DNA from: Paenibacillus sp. S150
GTDB taxonomy: Bacteria; Bacillota; Bacilli; Paenibacillales; Paenibacillaceae
Direction: 5' to 3'
DNA length: 64,000 nt
NCBI RefSeq assembly: GCF_019352175.1
Contig: NZ_JACBYI010000026.1
Location: 1-64,000 of the forward strand
The notes below the pieces were generated by a model. It worked only from the letters and a program-made list of their open reading frames with translations. It did not search any database and had not been told where the DNA came from. Numbering within the stretch: the stretch's first letter is position 1; each line of letters begins with the position of its first letter. Of this stretch, positions 8,674-16,616 are shown one piece after another. The translations under genes and the position numbers were made by a program.

Positions 8674-9714
8674 TTGAGAGTACACGTATCGGACCTGAAA
8701 CCGGGTGATTACCTGCGGATGGATACCTTTAGCTCAAGAGGGCTGCATGTATTGCCCAAAGGATCACAACTCCAAATCGAAGAGATTGCAAAGCTGATGC
8801 AGCATGGAGTAGATTACGTTGATATTGAAACCATCCAGGAGGCGCCTGCCCCTTCAAGCAGATATTCCATCATTCAGGCCGCCGCGGGCAATTTTGATAC
8901 CATGATTGACGGCTTTGAATCTGTATATATGGAAGCCTTGACGAAGGGCAGCTTCAACCAGTCGGTCGTGGATGACATTCTGCAGCCCTCGCTCGCATCC
9001 TTGGACAAGCACAAGGATGTAGTCACCTTATTGCTGCTGCTTGACCGGGAAGACAATTATACCTATAACCATTCCCTGCAGGTAGGTATGCTGTCTTATT
9101 ATATAGCATCATGGCTTGGATATTCCAAGAAGGAGTGCTACGAAATCGGCCGGGCCGGCTATCTGATCGACATCGGCAAATGCCGGATTTCACCTGACAT
9201 TCTGAACAAGCCGGGCAAGCTGACAGCGGCAGAATTTGACGAAGTCAAACTACATACGATTTATGGCTATGAAATTATCCGCAATTCCATGGATGACCCC
9301 TACACTGCCCTGGTCGCACTTCAGCATCATGAACGTGAAGACGGTTCCGGGTATCCGCATAACCTGACCAAAGAGGATATTCACCCTTATTCCCAGATTG
9401 CCGCTGTAGCTGACATATACAGTGCCATGACCTCCCACCGGATCTATCAATCCAAGCAAGAGCTGATTTCCGTACTGCGTGAAATCAATACGCTCAGCTT
9501 CGGCAAGCTGAACGGCAAGCCGGTACAAGCCTTCATCCAGCATCTAATGCCCAATTTCATTGGAAAGCGTGTCCTGCTCAGCACCGGTGACTTAGGTGTA
9601 ATCATCATGAACAATCCTCTGGACGTTTTCCGGCCGCTGGTGCAGATCGAAGGCCAATTCCTTGACCTGTCCCGCGAGCGCAAGATTGCGGTGGTGGAGA
9701 TATACATGGAATGA
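8674..9714 (+). CDS. HD-GYP family protein with a broken HD doublet
   Basis: A 346-residue relative of the HD-GYP protein at 4158-5261, with the same N-terminal region, HD-GYP core and C-terminal extension. The HD doublet is changed: codons 165-166 read ATC GAC, giving YLIDIGKCRIS where the paralogue has LLHDIGKTQIP. The downstream HHEREDGSGYP is intact, as is the earlier NHSLQ histidine. Loss of a metal ligand predicts low or no hydrolase activity, so it may bind the nucleotide or a partner. The start is TTG at 8674, eight bases after AAGGTGG. It lies 88 bases after the MoaD-MoaE gene. Confidence 0.85.
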   Translation: MRVHVSDLKPGDYLRMDTFSSRGLHVLPKGSQLQIEEIAKLMQHGVDYVDIETIQEAPAPSSRYSIIQAAAGNFDTMIDGFESVYMEALTKGSFNQSVVDDILQPSLASLDKHKDVVTLLLLLDREDNYTYNHSLQVGMLSYYIASWLGYSKKECYEIGRAGYLIDIGKCRISPDILNKPGKLTAAEFDEVKLHTIYGYEIIRNSMDDPYTALVALQHHEREDGSGYPHNLTKEDIHPYSQIAAVADIYSAMTSHRIYQSKQELISVLREINTLSFGKLNGKPVQAFIQHLMPNFIGKRVLLSTGDLGVIIMNNPLDVFRPLVQIEGQFLDLSRERKIAVVEIYME

Positions 9715-9732
9715 TTTCCGATCCCTCCCAAA

Positions 9733-9754
9733 CCCTCCCTTAGCCAAGGGAGGG
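9733..9754 (+). terminator. Strong hairpin after the second HD-GYP gene
   Basis: CCCTCCCTT at 9733-9741 pairs perfectly with AAGGGAGGG at 9746-9754 around AGCC. There is no U tract after it, so termination is uncertain; it begins 19 bases past the stop. Confidence 0.4.
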
Positions 9755-9833
9755 CCCCAAGGGTTCCACCCTCTGGACACCCGGAAGCTTGGCGGAAACC
9801 TGCGTCTGTGGCGGACAAGATGGAATCTTCGGC

Positions 9834-10200
9834 GCGTTAAGCCCGCCTTGAAGCTCCCTGCTTTGCTGCGCAAAGGGCGGGAGCTTCAAAGCTTAACTGC
9901 GGCGGAGAGCAGCAGGCGCTTCGCCGCGTTAAGCCCGCCTTGAAGTCCCTGCTTTGCTGCGCAAAGGGCGGGAGCTTCAAGGCTTAACTGCGGCGGTGAG
10001 CAGCAGGCGCTTTGGCGCGTTAAGCCCGCCTTGAAGCTCCCTGCTTTGCTGCGCAAAGGGCGGGAGCTTCAAAGCTTAACTGCGGCGGTGAGCAGCAGGC
10101 GCTTCGCCGCGTTAAGCCCGCCTTGAAGCTCCCTGCTTTGCTGCGCAAAGGGCGGGGGCTTCAAGGCTTAACTGCGGCGGAGAGCAGGCGCTACATAGCT
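9834..10200. repeat. Four tandem 92-bp hairpin repeats
   Basis: Units start at 9834, 9926, 10017 and 10109 (periods 92, 91, 92). Each contains GAAGCTCCC paired with GGGAGCTTC around a GC-rich loop, with outer TTAAGC and GCTTAA arms, so each unit can fold alone. Unit 2 lacks one base of the stem. Short frames across it are artefacts of the period. The remaining gap (10201-10582) shows one more hairpin at 10384 and nothing else. Confidence 0.85.
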
Positions 10201-10383
10201 TCACTGTGCGTGGAGAGCAGGCGCTTCGGTGCTTTGCTGCACGAAGGCCGGTGGCCCAATGCTTGCAACTGCGCTGTCAGCTCCCGGGAGATTCTCCAAG
10301 GGGCCGGAGTATGGAGAATCCATAGCGGCTGAATGTTCAACAAATGCCGCAGCAGCATTGAAAATCCGCAATTATACAGGCAA

Positions 10384-10425
10384 ACAGGAGAGCCCCCCGC
10401 CGGAAACGGTTAGGGACTCTCCTGT
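10384..10425. terminator. Hairpin between the repeat array and bglH
   Basis: ACAGGAGAG near 10384 pairs with CTCTCCTGT near 10417-10425 around a GC-rich loop. The plus side is followed by TATTTTTC. It lies 158 bases past the bglH stop and may end transcription of the bgl operon, although the U tract is better on the plus strand. Confidence 0.5.
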
Positions 10426-10582
10426 TATTTTTCGGGAAATGATCTGGACTGTCAGTAATGAATATACTCATTTTACATTAAGGCTCCGGATCTCCGGGTA
10501 ATCCGATTAGCGGATAATTTCCGCTGGCGGGCCGGATCAAATGCCTGGCGCAATTACAGCCGCAGCAGCTTGCGCGCTGTTC

Positions 10583-12040
10583 TTACAGCTCCCCGCCGTT
10601 GCTGGCGATGACTTTTTTGTACCAGTGGAAGGAATCCTTTCTCGAACGGTTCAGCGTTCCTCTGCCCTCGTCATCCAGATCCACGTAGATAAACCCGTAG
10701 CGCTTCGACATCTCCGAGGTGGACATGCTCACGAGATCAATCGGTCCCCAGCTTGTGTAGCCGATCAGTTCTACGCCGTCGAGAACGGCTTCCTTCATCT
10801 GGGCGATATGCTGGCGAAGGTAATCAATGCGGTAGCTGTCATGGACCGAGCCGTCGGCTTCCACCTTATCATATGCGCCGAGGCCGTTTTCCACAATAAA
10901 CAAAGGCTTCCGGTAGCGGTCGTACATCGTGTTCAGCATAATCCGCAGCCCGATCGGGTCGATCTGCCAGCCCCATTCCGAGGCCTTCAGATACGGATTC
11001 TTCACGCCGCCGAACAGGTTGCCCTGCGCCCGCTCCCCTTCGGGACTGGCCGATACGGTCAGCGTCATGTAGTAGCTGAATGCCACATAGTCCACAGTGT
11101 GCAGCTTCAGAATTTCATCGTCGCCCGGCTCCTTGTGGAGAACCACATGATTTTCGGCAAAAAATCGGTCCATATACTTCGGATATTCACCGCGTGCGTG
11201 CACATCTGTGAAATACAGATTCATCTGGTTTTCCTGCTGGTTAAGCCGCACATCCTCAGGATTGCAGGTATTGGCATAGCTCTCCATCCGGGCCAGCATG
11301 CAGCCCATTTGCGATCCCGGAATAATCTCATGCACCAGCTTGGTTGCCAGCGCGCTCGCCACGAATTGGTGATGAAGCGCCTGATAGATCGTCTGCAGCT
11401 TATTCTCCGCCCGGTCGATCACAATCCCGCCCCCGGTAAAGGGACTTAATGTCATCATGTTGATCTCATTGAAGGTAATCCAGTATTTCACTTTATCCTT
11501 ATAGCGGCGGAACACTGTCTCCGCATAACGGGTAAAGCATGAGATGACTTCGCGCGCGGCCCAGCCGTTGTACTTCTGCGTCAGACCCAGCGGTGTCTCG
11601 TAATGGGCCAGAGTGACCAGCGGCTCAATCCCGTATTTATGCAGCTCATCAAATACATTGTCATAGAACTGCAAGCCGGCTTCATTGGGTCCGGCATCGT
11701 CGCCATTCGGGAAAATCCTCGCCCAGTTGATCGACAGGCGGAAGACCTTGAAGCCCATCTCGGCAAATAAGGCAATGTCCTCCTTATAGCGGTGATAGAA
11801 ATCCACCCCCTCGCGCTTAGGGAAGCGCGCTTTGAACTCTCCGGACAGAATCTGTCCGATCCGCCCGGAGGTGATTTCTATCGCATGATCATTATTGCGC
11901 TCGGCCTTGGGCACATAAGCGACCATATCGGCACTGGACAAGCCTTTGCCGTCTGCATCATAAGCGCCTTCGAGCTGATTTGCGGCGGTTGCGCCGCCCC
12001 ATAGAAAGTTTGCCGGAAATCCTTTGCTGATTGCAGTCAT
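10583..12040 (-). CDS. bglH: GH1 6-phospho-beta-glucosidase
   Basis: A 485-residue glycoside hydrolase family 1 enzyme that hydrolyses phosphorylated beta-glucosides after PTS uptake, releasing glucose 6-phosphate. The N-terminus FPANFLWGGATAANQLEGAY is the family signature. The acid/base glutamate sits in TFNEIN and the nucleophile in FIVENGLGAYDK. It is the last gene of licT-bglP-bglH, 50 bases after bglP, which fits B. subtilis bglPH. The ATG at 12040 has AAGGGA upstream. Phospho-substrate preference rests on context and overall similarity, not on a tested motif. Confidence 0.9.
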   Translation of the reverse strand: MTAISKGFPANFLWGGATAANQLEGAYDADGKGLSSADMVAYVPKAERNNDHAIEITSGRIGQILSGEFKARFPKREGVDFYHRYKEDIALFAEMGFKVFRLSINWARIFPNGDDAGPNEAGLQFYDNVFDELHKYGIEPLVTLAHYETPLGLTQKYNGWAAREVISCFTRYAETVFRRYKDKVKYWITFNEINMMTLSPFTGGGIVIDRAENKLQTIYQALHHQFVASALATKLVHEIIPGSQMGCMLARMESYANTCNPEDVRLNQQENQMNLYFTDVHARGEYPKYMDRFFAENHVVLHKEPGDDEILKLHTVDYVAFSYYMTLTVSASPEGERAQGNLFGGVKNPYLKASEWGWQIDPIGLRIMLNTMYDRYRKPLFIVENGLGAYDKVEADGSVHDSYRIDYLRQHIAQMKEAVLDGVELIGYTSWGPIDLVSMSTSEMSKRYGFIYVDLDDEGRGTLNRSRKDSFHWYKKVIASNGGEL

Positions 12041-12090
12041 TATTGCATTCCCTTCCCTTCTCTTGCATGATTTATCGGGCTTGCCTGCTT

Positions 12091-13944
12091 CTAGTGTATT
12101 AGTGTTAACAAAAGCTCGCCGCTTGTTACTTCAGTGCCCGTGTTCTTCAGAACATCCAGATAACCGGCAGCATTGGTCACAATGACAGGTGTTGCCGTTA
12201 CGAATCCCGCTGCACGGATCGCATCCACATCGAACTCCAGCAGCAGCTGGCCCTGTTCGACCCTGTCTCCTTCCTGCACCTTTTTCTCAAAATGCTTCCC
12301 CTTCAGCTTCACCGTGTTGACGCCCACATGGATCAGCAGCTCCGCACCGCCTTCAGAGGTAATGCCAATCGCATGTCCCGTTGGGAATACGGTGGTCACA
12401 ATTCCCTTCACAGGTGAAGTCAGCACACCGGAAGAAGGCTCAATGACAATGCCCTGCCCCATGGCTCCGGACGCAAAGGCTTCATCGGGCAAGCTCTCCA
12501 GCGGCTGCAGCGCTCCCGTCAACGGGCTGGCGATCTGCTCATTGCCGATCCGGGTAGCCTCCTGCTTCGCAGCCGGTTCGGATGCCTTCTCCGCAGCGGC
12601 TGTTTCAGGATCGTCGAACCCAAGCACGTACACCAGAATAACGGCCAGCACAAAAGCCACTGCAATCCCGATAGCCGCCCAGGCAAATCCGGTCCCGAAA
12701 TAGGTTGGCAGCGCAAGGAGCCCCGGCAAAGAGAAGGCAATGGCTTTGGCACCGCCCACAGCGATAACCGCCCCCCCGACTGCCCCTGAGATACAAGCAT
12801 AAATGAACGGCTTTTTAAGTTTAAGGGTAACACCGTAAATTGTTGGTTCGGTGATCCCGAATACAGCAGCCAGCGTGGAAGATCCGGCCAAAGCTTTTAA
12901 CTGCGTATTCTTGGACTTCAGGAACACGCCGAATACGGCACCGGCCTGTGAGAGAACAGCGGCGGCCAGAATCGGCAGCATCGTGTCGTAGCCTAGTGTG
13001 GCAATATTGCTGAGCATAACCGGTACAAAGCCCCAGTGAACGCCGAAAATAACAAATACCTGCCAGAACGCCCCGGCGATAGCCCCGGCGACAAGCGGGC
13101 TGAGATTATACAGCCAGGTGTACCCGGAAGCCAAGCCTTCGCTGATCAGCGAGCCCACAGGTCCAAACGCCAAGAACGTCAAAGGAATAACAATCAGCAG
13201 TGCAAACATCGGAACCAGAATATTGCGAACCGATTCATGGATAATGGAGCGGAACCCTTTCTCTACATAAGACTGTACCCACACCGCCAGAATAATCGGA
13301 ATGACACTGGAGGAATAGTTGACCAGTACAATCGGTATCCCCAGGAAGTTGAGTGATTCTGTAGAGCCAACAGCAGCGATGACCGACGGATAGATGAGTG
13401 CTCCGGCCACTGCTATAGAGACAAATTGATTGGCTTTGAACTTCCGTGCCGCCGTTACCGCCAGAAACACCGGCAGGAAATAGAACACGCTGTCCGACGC
13501 CGCATTTAGGATCAGGTAGGTGCCGCTTGCCGCGCTGATCCATTCCAGCGACAGGATTAACGCCAACAGCCCCTTTAGTAATCCTGCACCTGCCAATGCC
13601 CCGAGTAAAGGCGAAAAAATACTGGAGATAACATCCACTGCCTTGCCCAGAACACCTGTACTTGCGGAGGAATCGTCATCTTTGCCGTTTTTCTCCGCAT
13701 CCTGCAGAGAGGTTTCCTTCATAATCTGTTCAAAGACTTGACTGACGTTGTTGCCGATGACGACCTGAAACTGGCCGCTGTTCTCGACTACTGTAATGAC
13801 ACCCGGTGTTTTTTCAAGTGCTGCTTTGTCCGCCTTTGCGTTGTCCTTCAGCTTGAATCTTAACCGTGTGGCACAGTGGAATACCGAATTCACATTGGAC
13901 TCTCCGCCAACCAGTGTAATAATTTCCTTGGAAAGATTGCTCAT
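12091..13944 (-). CDS. bglP: Beta-glucoside PTS transporter EIIBCA
   Basis: A 617-residue phosphotransferase permease with three fused domains. IIB is at residues 1-85 with the phospho-cysteine in FHCATRLRF. IIC spans about 100-455 with some ten hydrophobic helices. IIA is at about 485-617 with the phospho-histidine in LLIHVGVNTVKL. It imports and phosphorylates beta-glucosides such as salicin or arbutin; exact sugars are inference. I chose the ATG at 13944 because AAAGGAG lies just upstream; a longer frame to 14019 runs into the RAT/terminator leader and cannot be translated sensibly. Confidence 0.93.
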   Translation of the reverse strand: MSNLSKEIITLVGGESNVNSVFHCATRLRFKLKDNAKADKAALEKTPGVITVVENSGQFQVVIGNNVSQVFEQIMKETSLQDAEKNGKDDDSSASTGVLGKAVDVISSIFSPLLGALAGAGLLKGLLALILSLEWISAASGTYLILNAASDSVFYFLPVFLAVTAARKFKANQFVSIAVAGALIYPSVIAAVGSTESLNFLGIPIVLVNYSSSVIPIILAVWVQSYVEKGFRSIIHESVRNILVPMFALLIVIPLTFLAFGPVGSLISEGLASGYTWLYNLSPLVAGAIAGAFWQVFVIFGVHWGFVPVMLSNIATLGYDTMLPILAAAVLSQAGAVFGVFLKSKNTQLKALAGSSTLAAVFGITEPTIYGVTLKLKKPFIYACISGAVGGAVIAVGGAKAIAFSLPGLLALPTYFGTGFAWAAIGIAVAFVLAVILVYVLGFDDPETAAAEKASEPAAKQEATRIGNEQIASPLTGALQPLESLPDEAFASGAMGQGIVIEPSSGVLTSPVKGIVTTVFPTGHAIGITSEGGAELLIHVGVNTVKLKGKHFEKKVQEGDRVEQGQLLLEFDVDAIRAAGFVTATPVIVTNAAGYLDVLKNTGTEVTSGELLLTLIH

Positions 13945-13984
13945 ATCGTTTGCTCCTTTGAATTGGATGGATGTGATTTTACAA

Positions 13985-14073
13985 GAAAAACCTGAACTCA
14001 CGGCAAAAGGACACCTCAATACACGCCCATTTTGCCATCAGTTCAGGTTTTGCCTGCCTTACCAGTAACACCC
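13985..14073 (-). promoter_or_regulatory. LicT-type RAT antiterminator and terminator before bglP
   Basis: On the minus strand the RAT site occupies 14073-14044, beginning GGGTGTTACTGGTAAGGCAG and continuing GCAAAACCTG. Its 3' half overlaps a terminator stem: AACCTGAACT (14047-14038 region) pairs with AGTTCAGGTT at 13991-14000, and the T run follows at 13985-13990. LicT bound to RAT would prevent the terminator forming. A second inner arm, TGGCAAAA with TTTTGCCG, strengthens the stem. Confidence 0.88.
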
Positions 14074-14138
14074 TGTCAGATGATCGTTTATTTAATTGTC
14101 CGCCTCCTGCACCCTTTGCATTGCCGCTTTGCCGCTGG

Positions 14139-14984
14139 TTATTCCAGGCTGTTACGCTCCGTGACACGCTGGATATGGATCGTCAGATAGACGTATTCGT
14201 CCTTGCTGAGGCTCTGGGCATACGTTTTTTCCAAATAATCATTGATTTTGCTTGCGCATTCAAAAGCCTTGACATATGTCTGCCTGACCTGATTGTACAG
14301 GAAATCCTCGCCGCTGTTGTTGCTCTCCTTCTTCAGCACCCGCATCGAAAAATACTGCAAATGAGTCAGAAACCGCGAATAATTCAGCGAGCTCTCATCC
14401 AGCACCACCTTATAATGGTACGTGACAATGTTGAGTATATTCTGGACAATCTCCGTCATCTTCATCGTGGACTTCATCTCATTGCCGTCCATCCTCGCGT
14501 TCACCAGATGCAGGGCGATGAAGCCCGCTTCATCCTCGCCCAACGCAAATCCGGTAGCCCTCTCTATAAATTGCAGCACATCCAGCCCGATGGCGAATTC
14601 CTTCTTGTAAAAGCGCCTGATTTCGAACAGCATCGCATTCTTGAGCGTAATCCCTTTCTCAAAACGCTGGACGGCAAAATGGATATGGTCCGTCAGGGTC
14701 AGATATAAATTATCGCTGAGCTCAGTACCCAGAATTCCGTTTGCATAGGATACGATTTCATTCGCCAGCTCCAGATGGGCCACTGGAATATCGTTCAGCA
14801 GCTCGGTCAGCCGCGCCGTGAATTCGTTTTCGTTCAGCAGGAAGATCTTATCCACCTTGGCCGGGTCCACATAATCGCCTGCCGCTTTATTGAAGGATAT
14901 GCCTCTGCCCATCACGATAACTTCCTTGCCCTTCTGATTCTTCGTCAGCAGCACATTGTTGTTGAGCACCTTCTCAATAATCAT
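14139..14984 (-). CDS. licT: BglG/SacY-family transcription antiterminator LicT
   Basis: A 281-residue regulator. Residues 1-58 are the RNA-binding CAT domain (MIIEKVLNNNVLLT ... GRGISFNKAAGDYVD). Two PRD domains follow, at about 65-170 and 170-281, each with conserved histidines phosphorylated by the PTS (for example DHIHFAVQRFEKG, FIALHLVNAR and YLTIHIQRV). When beta-glucosides are present it binds RAT RNA and lets transcription pass the terminators before itself and before bglP. The ATG at 14984 follows GGGGGGTGAT. It is first in the operon and is itself preceded by a RAT site. Confidence 0.95.
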   Translation of the reverse strand: MIIEKVLNNNVLLTKNQKGKEVIVMGRGISFNKAAGDYVDPAKVDKIFLLNENEFTARLTELLNDIPVAHLELANEIVSYANGILGTELSDNLYLTLTDHIHFAVQRFEKGITLKNAMLFEIRRFYKKEFAIGLDVLQFIERATGFALGEDEAGFIALHLVNARMDGNEMKSTMKMTEIVQNILNIVTYHYKVVLDESSLNYSRFLTHLQYFSMRVLKKESNNSGEDFLYNQVRQTYVKAFECASKINDYLEKTYAQSLSKDEYVYLTIHIQRVTERNSLE

Positions 14985-15015
14985 CTACAATCACCCCCCA
15001 TCACGTAGTTTGTAC

Positions 15016-15103
15016 AAAAAAAGCCTAAGTTGATCCCAATATCATTAACAAAAATGATATTCGAATCAGCTTAGGCATTGCCCGCGTTACCGGTCACAAT
15101 CCT
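15016..15103 (-). promoter_or_regulatory. RAT antiterminator and terminator before licT
   Basis: On the minus strand the RAT site runs from 15103 to 15071, starting AGGATTGTGACCGGTAACGC. The terminator stem pairs GCCTAAGCTGAT (15076-15065) with GATCAACTTAGGC-type sequence at 15035-15023. An inner pair, AATATCATT with AATGATATT, extends it, and seven T residues follow at 15022-15016. Licensing both licT and bglP gives positive autoregulation. Confidence 0.9.
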
Positions 15104-15114
15104 GTATTACTGTT

Positions 15115-15142
15115 ATTGTAGCATAAAAAAAAGCGATTACAA
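15115..15142 (-). promoter_or_regulatory. Promoter of licT-bglPH overlapped by a cre-like site
   Basis: On the minus strand TTGTAA (15142-15137) and TACAAT (15120-15115) are 16 bases apart. The sequence TGTAATCGCTTTTT at 15141-15128 covers the -35 and spacer and matches the CcpA site consensus except at its last positions. Transcription would start near 15108, just before the RAT site. Confidence 0.65.
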
Positions 15143-15260
15143 GATTTTTGTTTTTGATTTCATAAAAATTTTATGACTTGCGAGCCGCAGAGTTTGAATT
15201 GCTCCTTCCATGGCGAGGCTGATAGCAGCAGCAGAAATCAGAAGGATCAAGGAGGTAAAA

Positions 15261-15509
15261 ATGCTTGCCATTCATCAGCGACTTGCAGAGCTGTACACGC
15301 TAAGCCGTCAGCGGCCGCTGACAGGCGATGAAGAAACGGAACAGCGGCATTGCCTGCAGGCTAACGCCATGTACTGCTGGGAAATGGCGCGGCTCAACAA
15401 TGAGGCTGTGCTGGCCGCCCATACAAATGATGCCCGGTGGCAGCAGGAGATCAGCGCGCAAATGTACGAGGTCCGGGTGACCGGCAAAGCGGGCAAACGG
15501 CCCAAGTGA
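15261..15509 (+). CDS. Small conserved protein of unknown function
   Basis: An 82-residue helical, charged protein starting MLAIHQRLAELYTLSRQRPL. The ATG at 15261 follows a full AAGGAGG five bases upstream; the longer frame from 15210 has no ribosome site. Similar short proteins with the pattern QRLAELY ... TGDE ... HCLQANA ... WEMARL are frequent in Paenibacillus in my recollection, but no function is known to me. No membrane segment or signal is seen. It stands alone, divergent from licT. Confidence 0.7.
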   Translation: MLAIHQRLAELYTLSRQRPLTGDEETEQRHCLQANAMYCWEMARLNNEAVLAAHTNDARWQQEISAQMYEVRVTGKAGKRPK

Positions 15510-15892
15510 CGGCAGAATCTGCAACTGTGCTGCAATAAGAGAACGATCGTTACACCAGACCCCAATTTTACGAAAAACTGCCGGGCATTCTGCCCTTATA
15601 TGAATTGTTGCTATTTCATGCCTTTTTAACTGCAGTAAATGCAGCCGCTTCGTCCGTGGAGAAATATTCTTCAAATCGCTGTATTAACAAGTAGGAACGG
15701 CTTTGCCGTCCTCTGAAAGAGGCGGCTGCCGTTTCGCCGAAGTTTGCCGGGTTCGCCGGGGACCGGGCGGTCACATTGGCATGCGGGGGATCACGCTGAA
15801 CGGATTAGGTGAAGGCCCTACAGCAGGTAGAATACGTTCATTGCTAAGCCTGCCTGGCGGCCGCCCATCAAAATCAGCTTGCTGCGGCGAGC

Positions 15893-16024
15893 TAGTGGGA
15901 AATTGTACACTTAATCAAGTAAAACACTACCATCTGATTCAGAGCACCTATTTAGTTTTACTTTTTCCACTTAGGTGCTGTGAAATCGATGATTAACCTA
16001 TCATTAGGTTTACTTTTTCCACTT
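15893..16024. repeat. Divergent member of the AGTGGGAAAAAGTA hairpin repeat family
   Basis: It begins AGTGGGAAATTGTACACTTAA and ends with two copies of the inverted form, TTTAGTTTTACTTTTTCCAC and TAGGTTTACTTTTTCCAC. It is more diverged than the copies at 183, 52869 and 62569. Confidence 0.55.
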
Positions 16025-16310
16025 AAATACACTTGAATACTTATAACAACGAGATAAAACAGTAACTGTCCCATGCCAGCCGCATCCTGCGTCCCGTTGC
16101 TCCACGCTTTACAACGCCGTGCTGCCTGCTTCTTCAATGCAACCTGCTGCTGACTCTTGCATCCCCCTCTGCCGCCACTGCTGCTGTACTGCCGTTGCTT
16201 CCTGCGGCTCCGCCGCTGGCGGCAATACAGGAGGCAGACCCTCCGTAGTCAGTTGATCATAGAGGTCCATTATTCGCCGGACATCAAGTGGAATAGCAGC
16301 ATGTGCAAGA

Positions 16311-16473
16311 AGAAACGGCTTCGCCGTCCTCTGAAAAAGGCGGCACCTGTTTCTCCAAAAATAGAAGGATAATGGATAGTGTGAAACATATAAATTCTGC
16401 CCTCTAATCACGCGGCCGCAGCGATATTTCATTCCTCAGTGGTGCCGCGCAGCGGCATGGGTGTCTTATATTT
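16311..16473. repeat. 163-bp dispersed repeat, copy 1
   Basis: It matches 53563-53725 over the same length of 163 bases. The segment around CTAATCACGCGGCCGCAGCG is almost identical in the two. It starts with an AAACGG/CCGTCC hairpin and ends TCTTATATTTC. No frame is conserved between the copies. Confidence 0.75.
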
Positions 16474-16559
16474 CAATATACCCCCACACAGTGGGGCCTT
16501 GGCTTCGATGATGACTCAGCTACTTTGCGGGACCCCAAAACCTATAAATTCTTATCTTC

Positions 16560-16603
16560 TAAAAAAACAGCCCCTTCCGCACTGGAACGTGCCGGAAGGG
16601 GCT
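16560..16603 (-). terminator. Intrinsic terminator of the ABC exporter operon
   Basis: On the minus strand AGCCCCTTCCGG (16602-16591) pairs perfectly with CCGGAAGGGGCT-type sequence at 16579-16568, then GTTTTTT follows. It lies 15 bases past the stop of the second ABC gene. Confidence 0.9.
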
Positions 16604-16616
16604 GCTGCTGTTCATG

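Larger units (their letters stand above)
15510..16559. other. One-kilobase intergenic region built of repeats
   Basis: No convincing gene lies here. It holds a partial hairpin motif (AACGGCTTTGCCGTCC, about 15696-15711), a member of the AGTGGGAAAAAGTA repeat family at 15893-16024, and a 163-bp repeat at 16311-16473. Short frames on both strands have neither ribosome sites nor protein-like composition. Confidence 0.6.
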
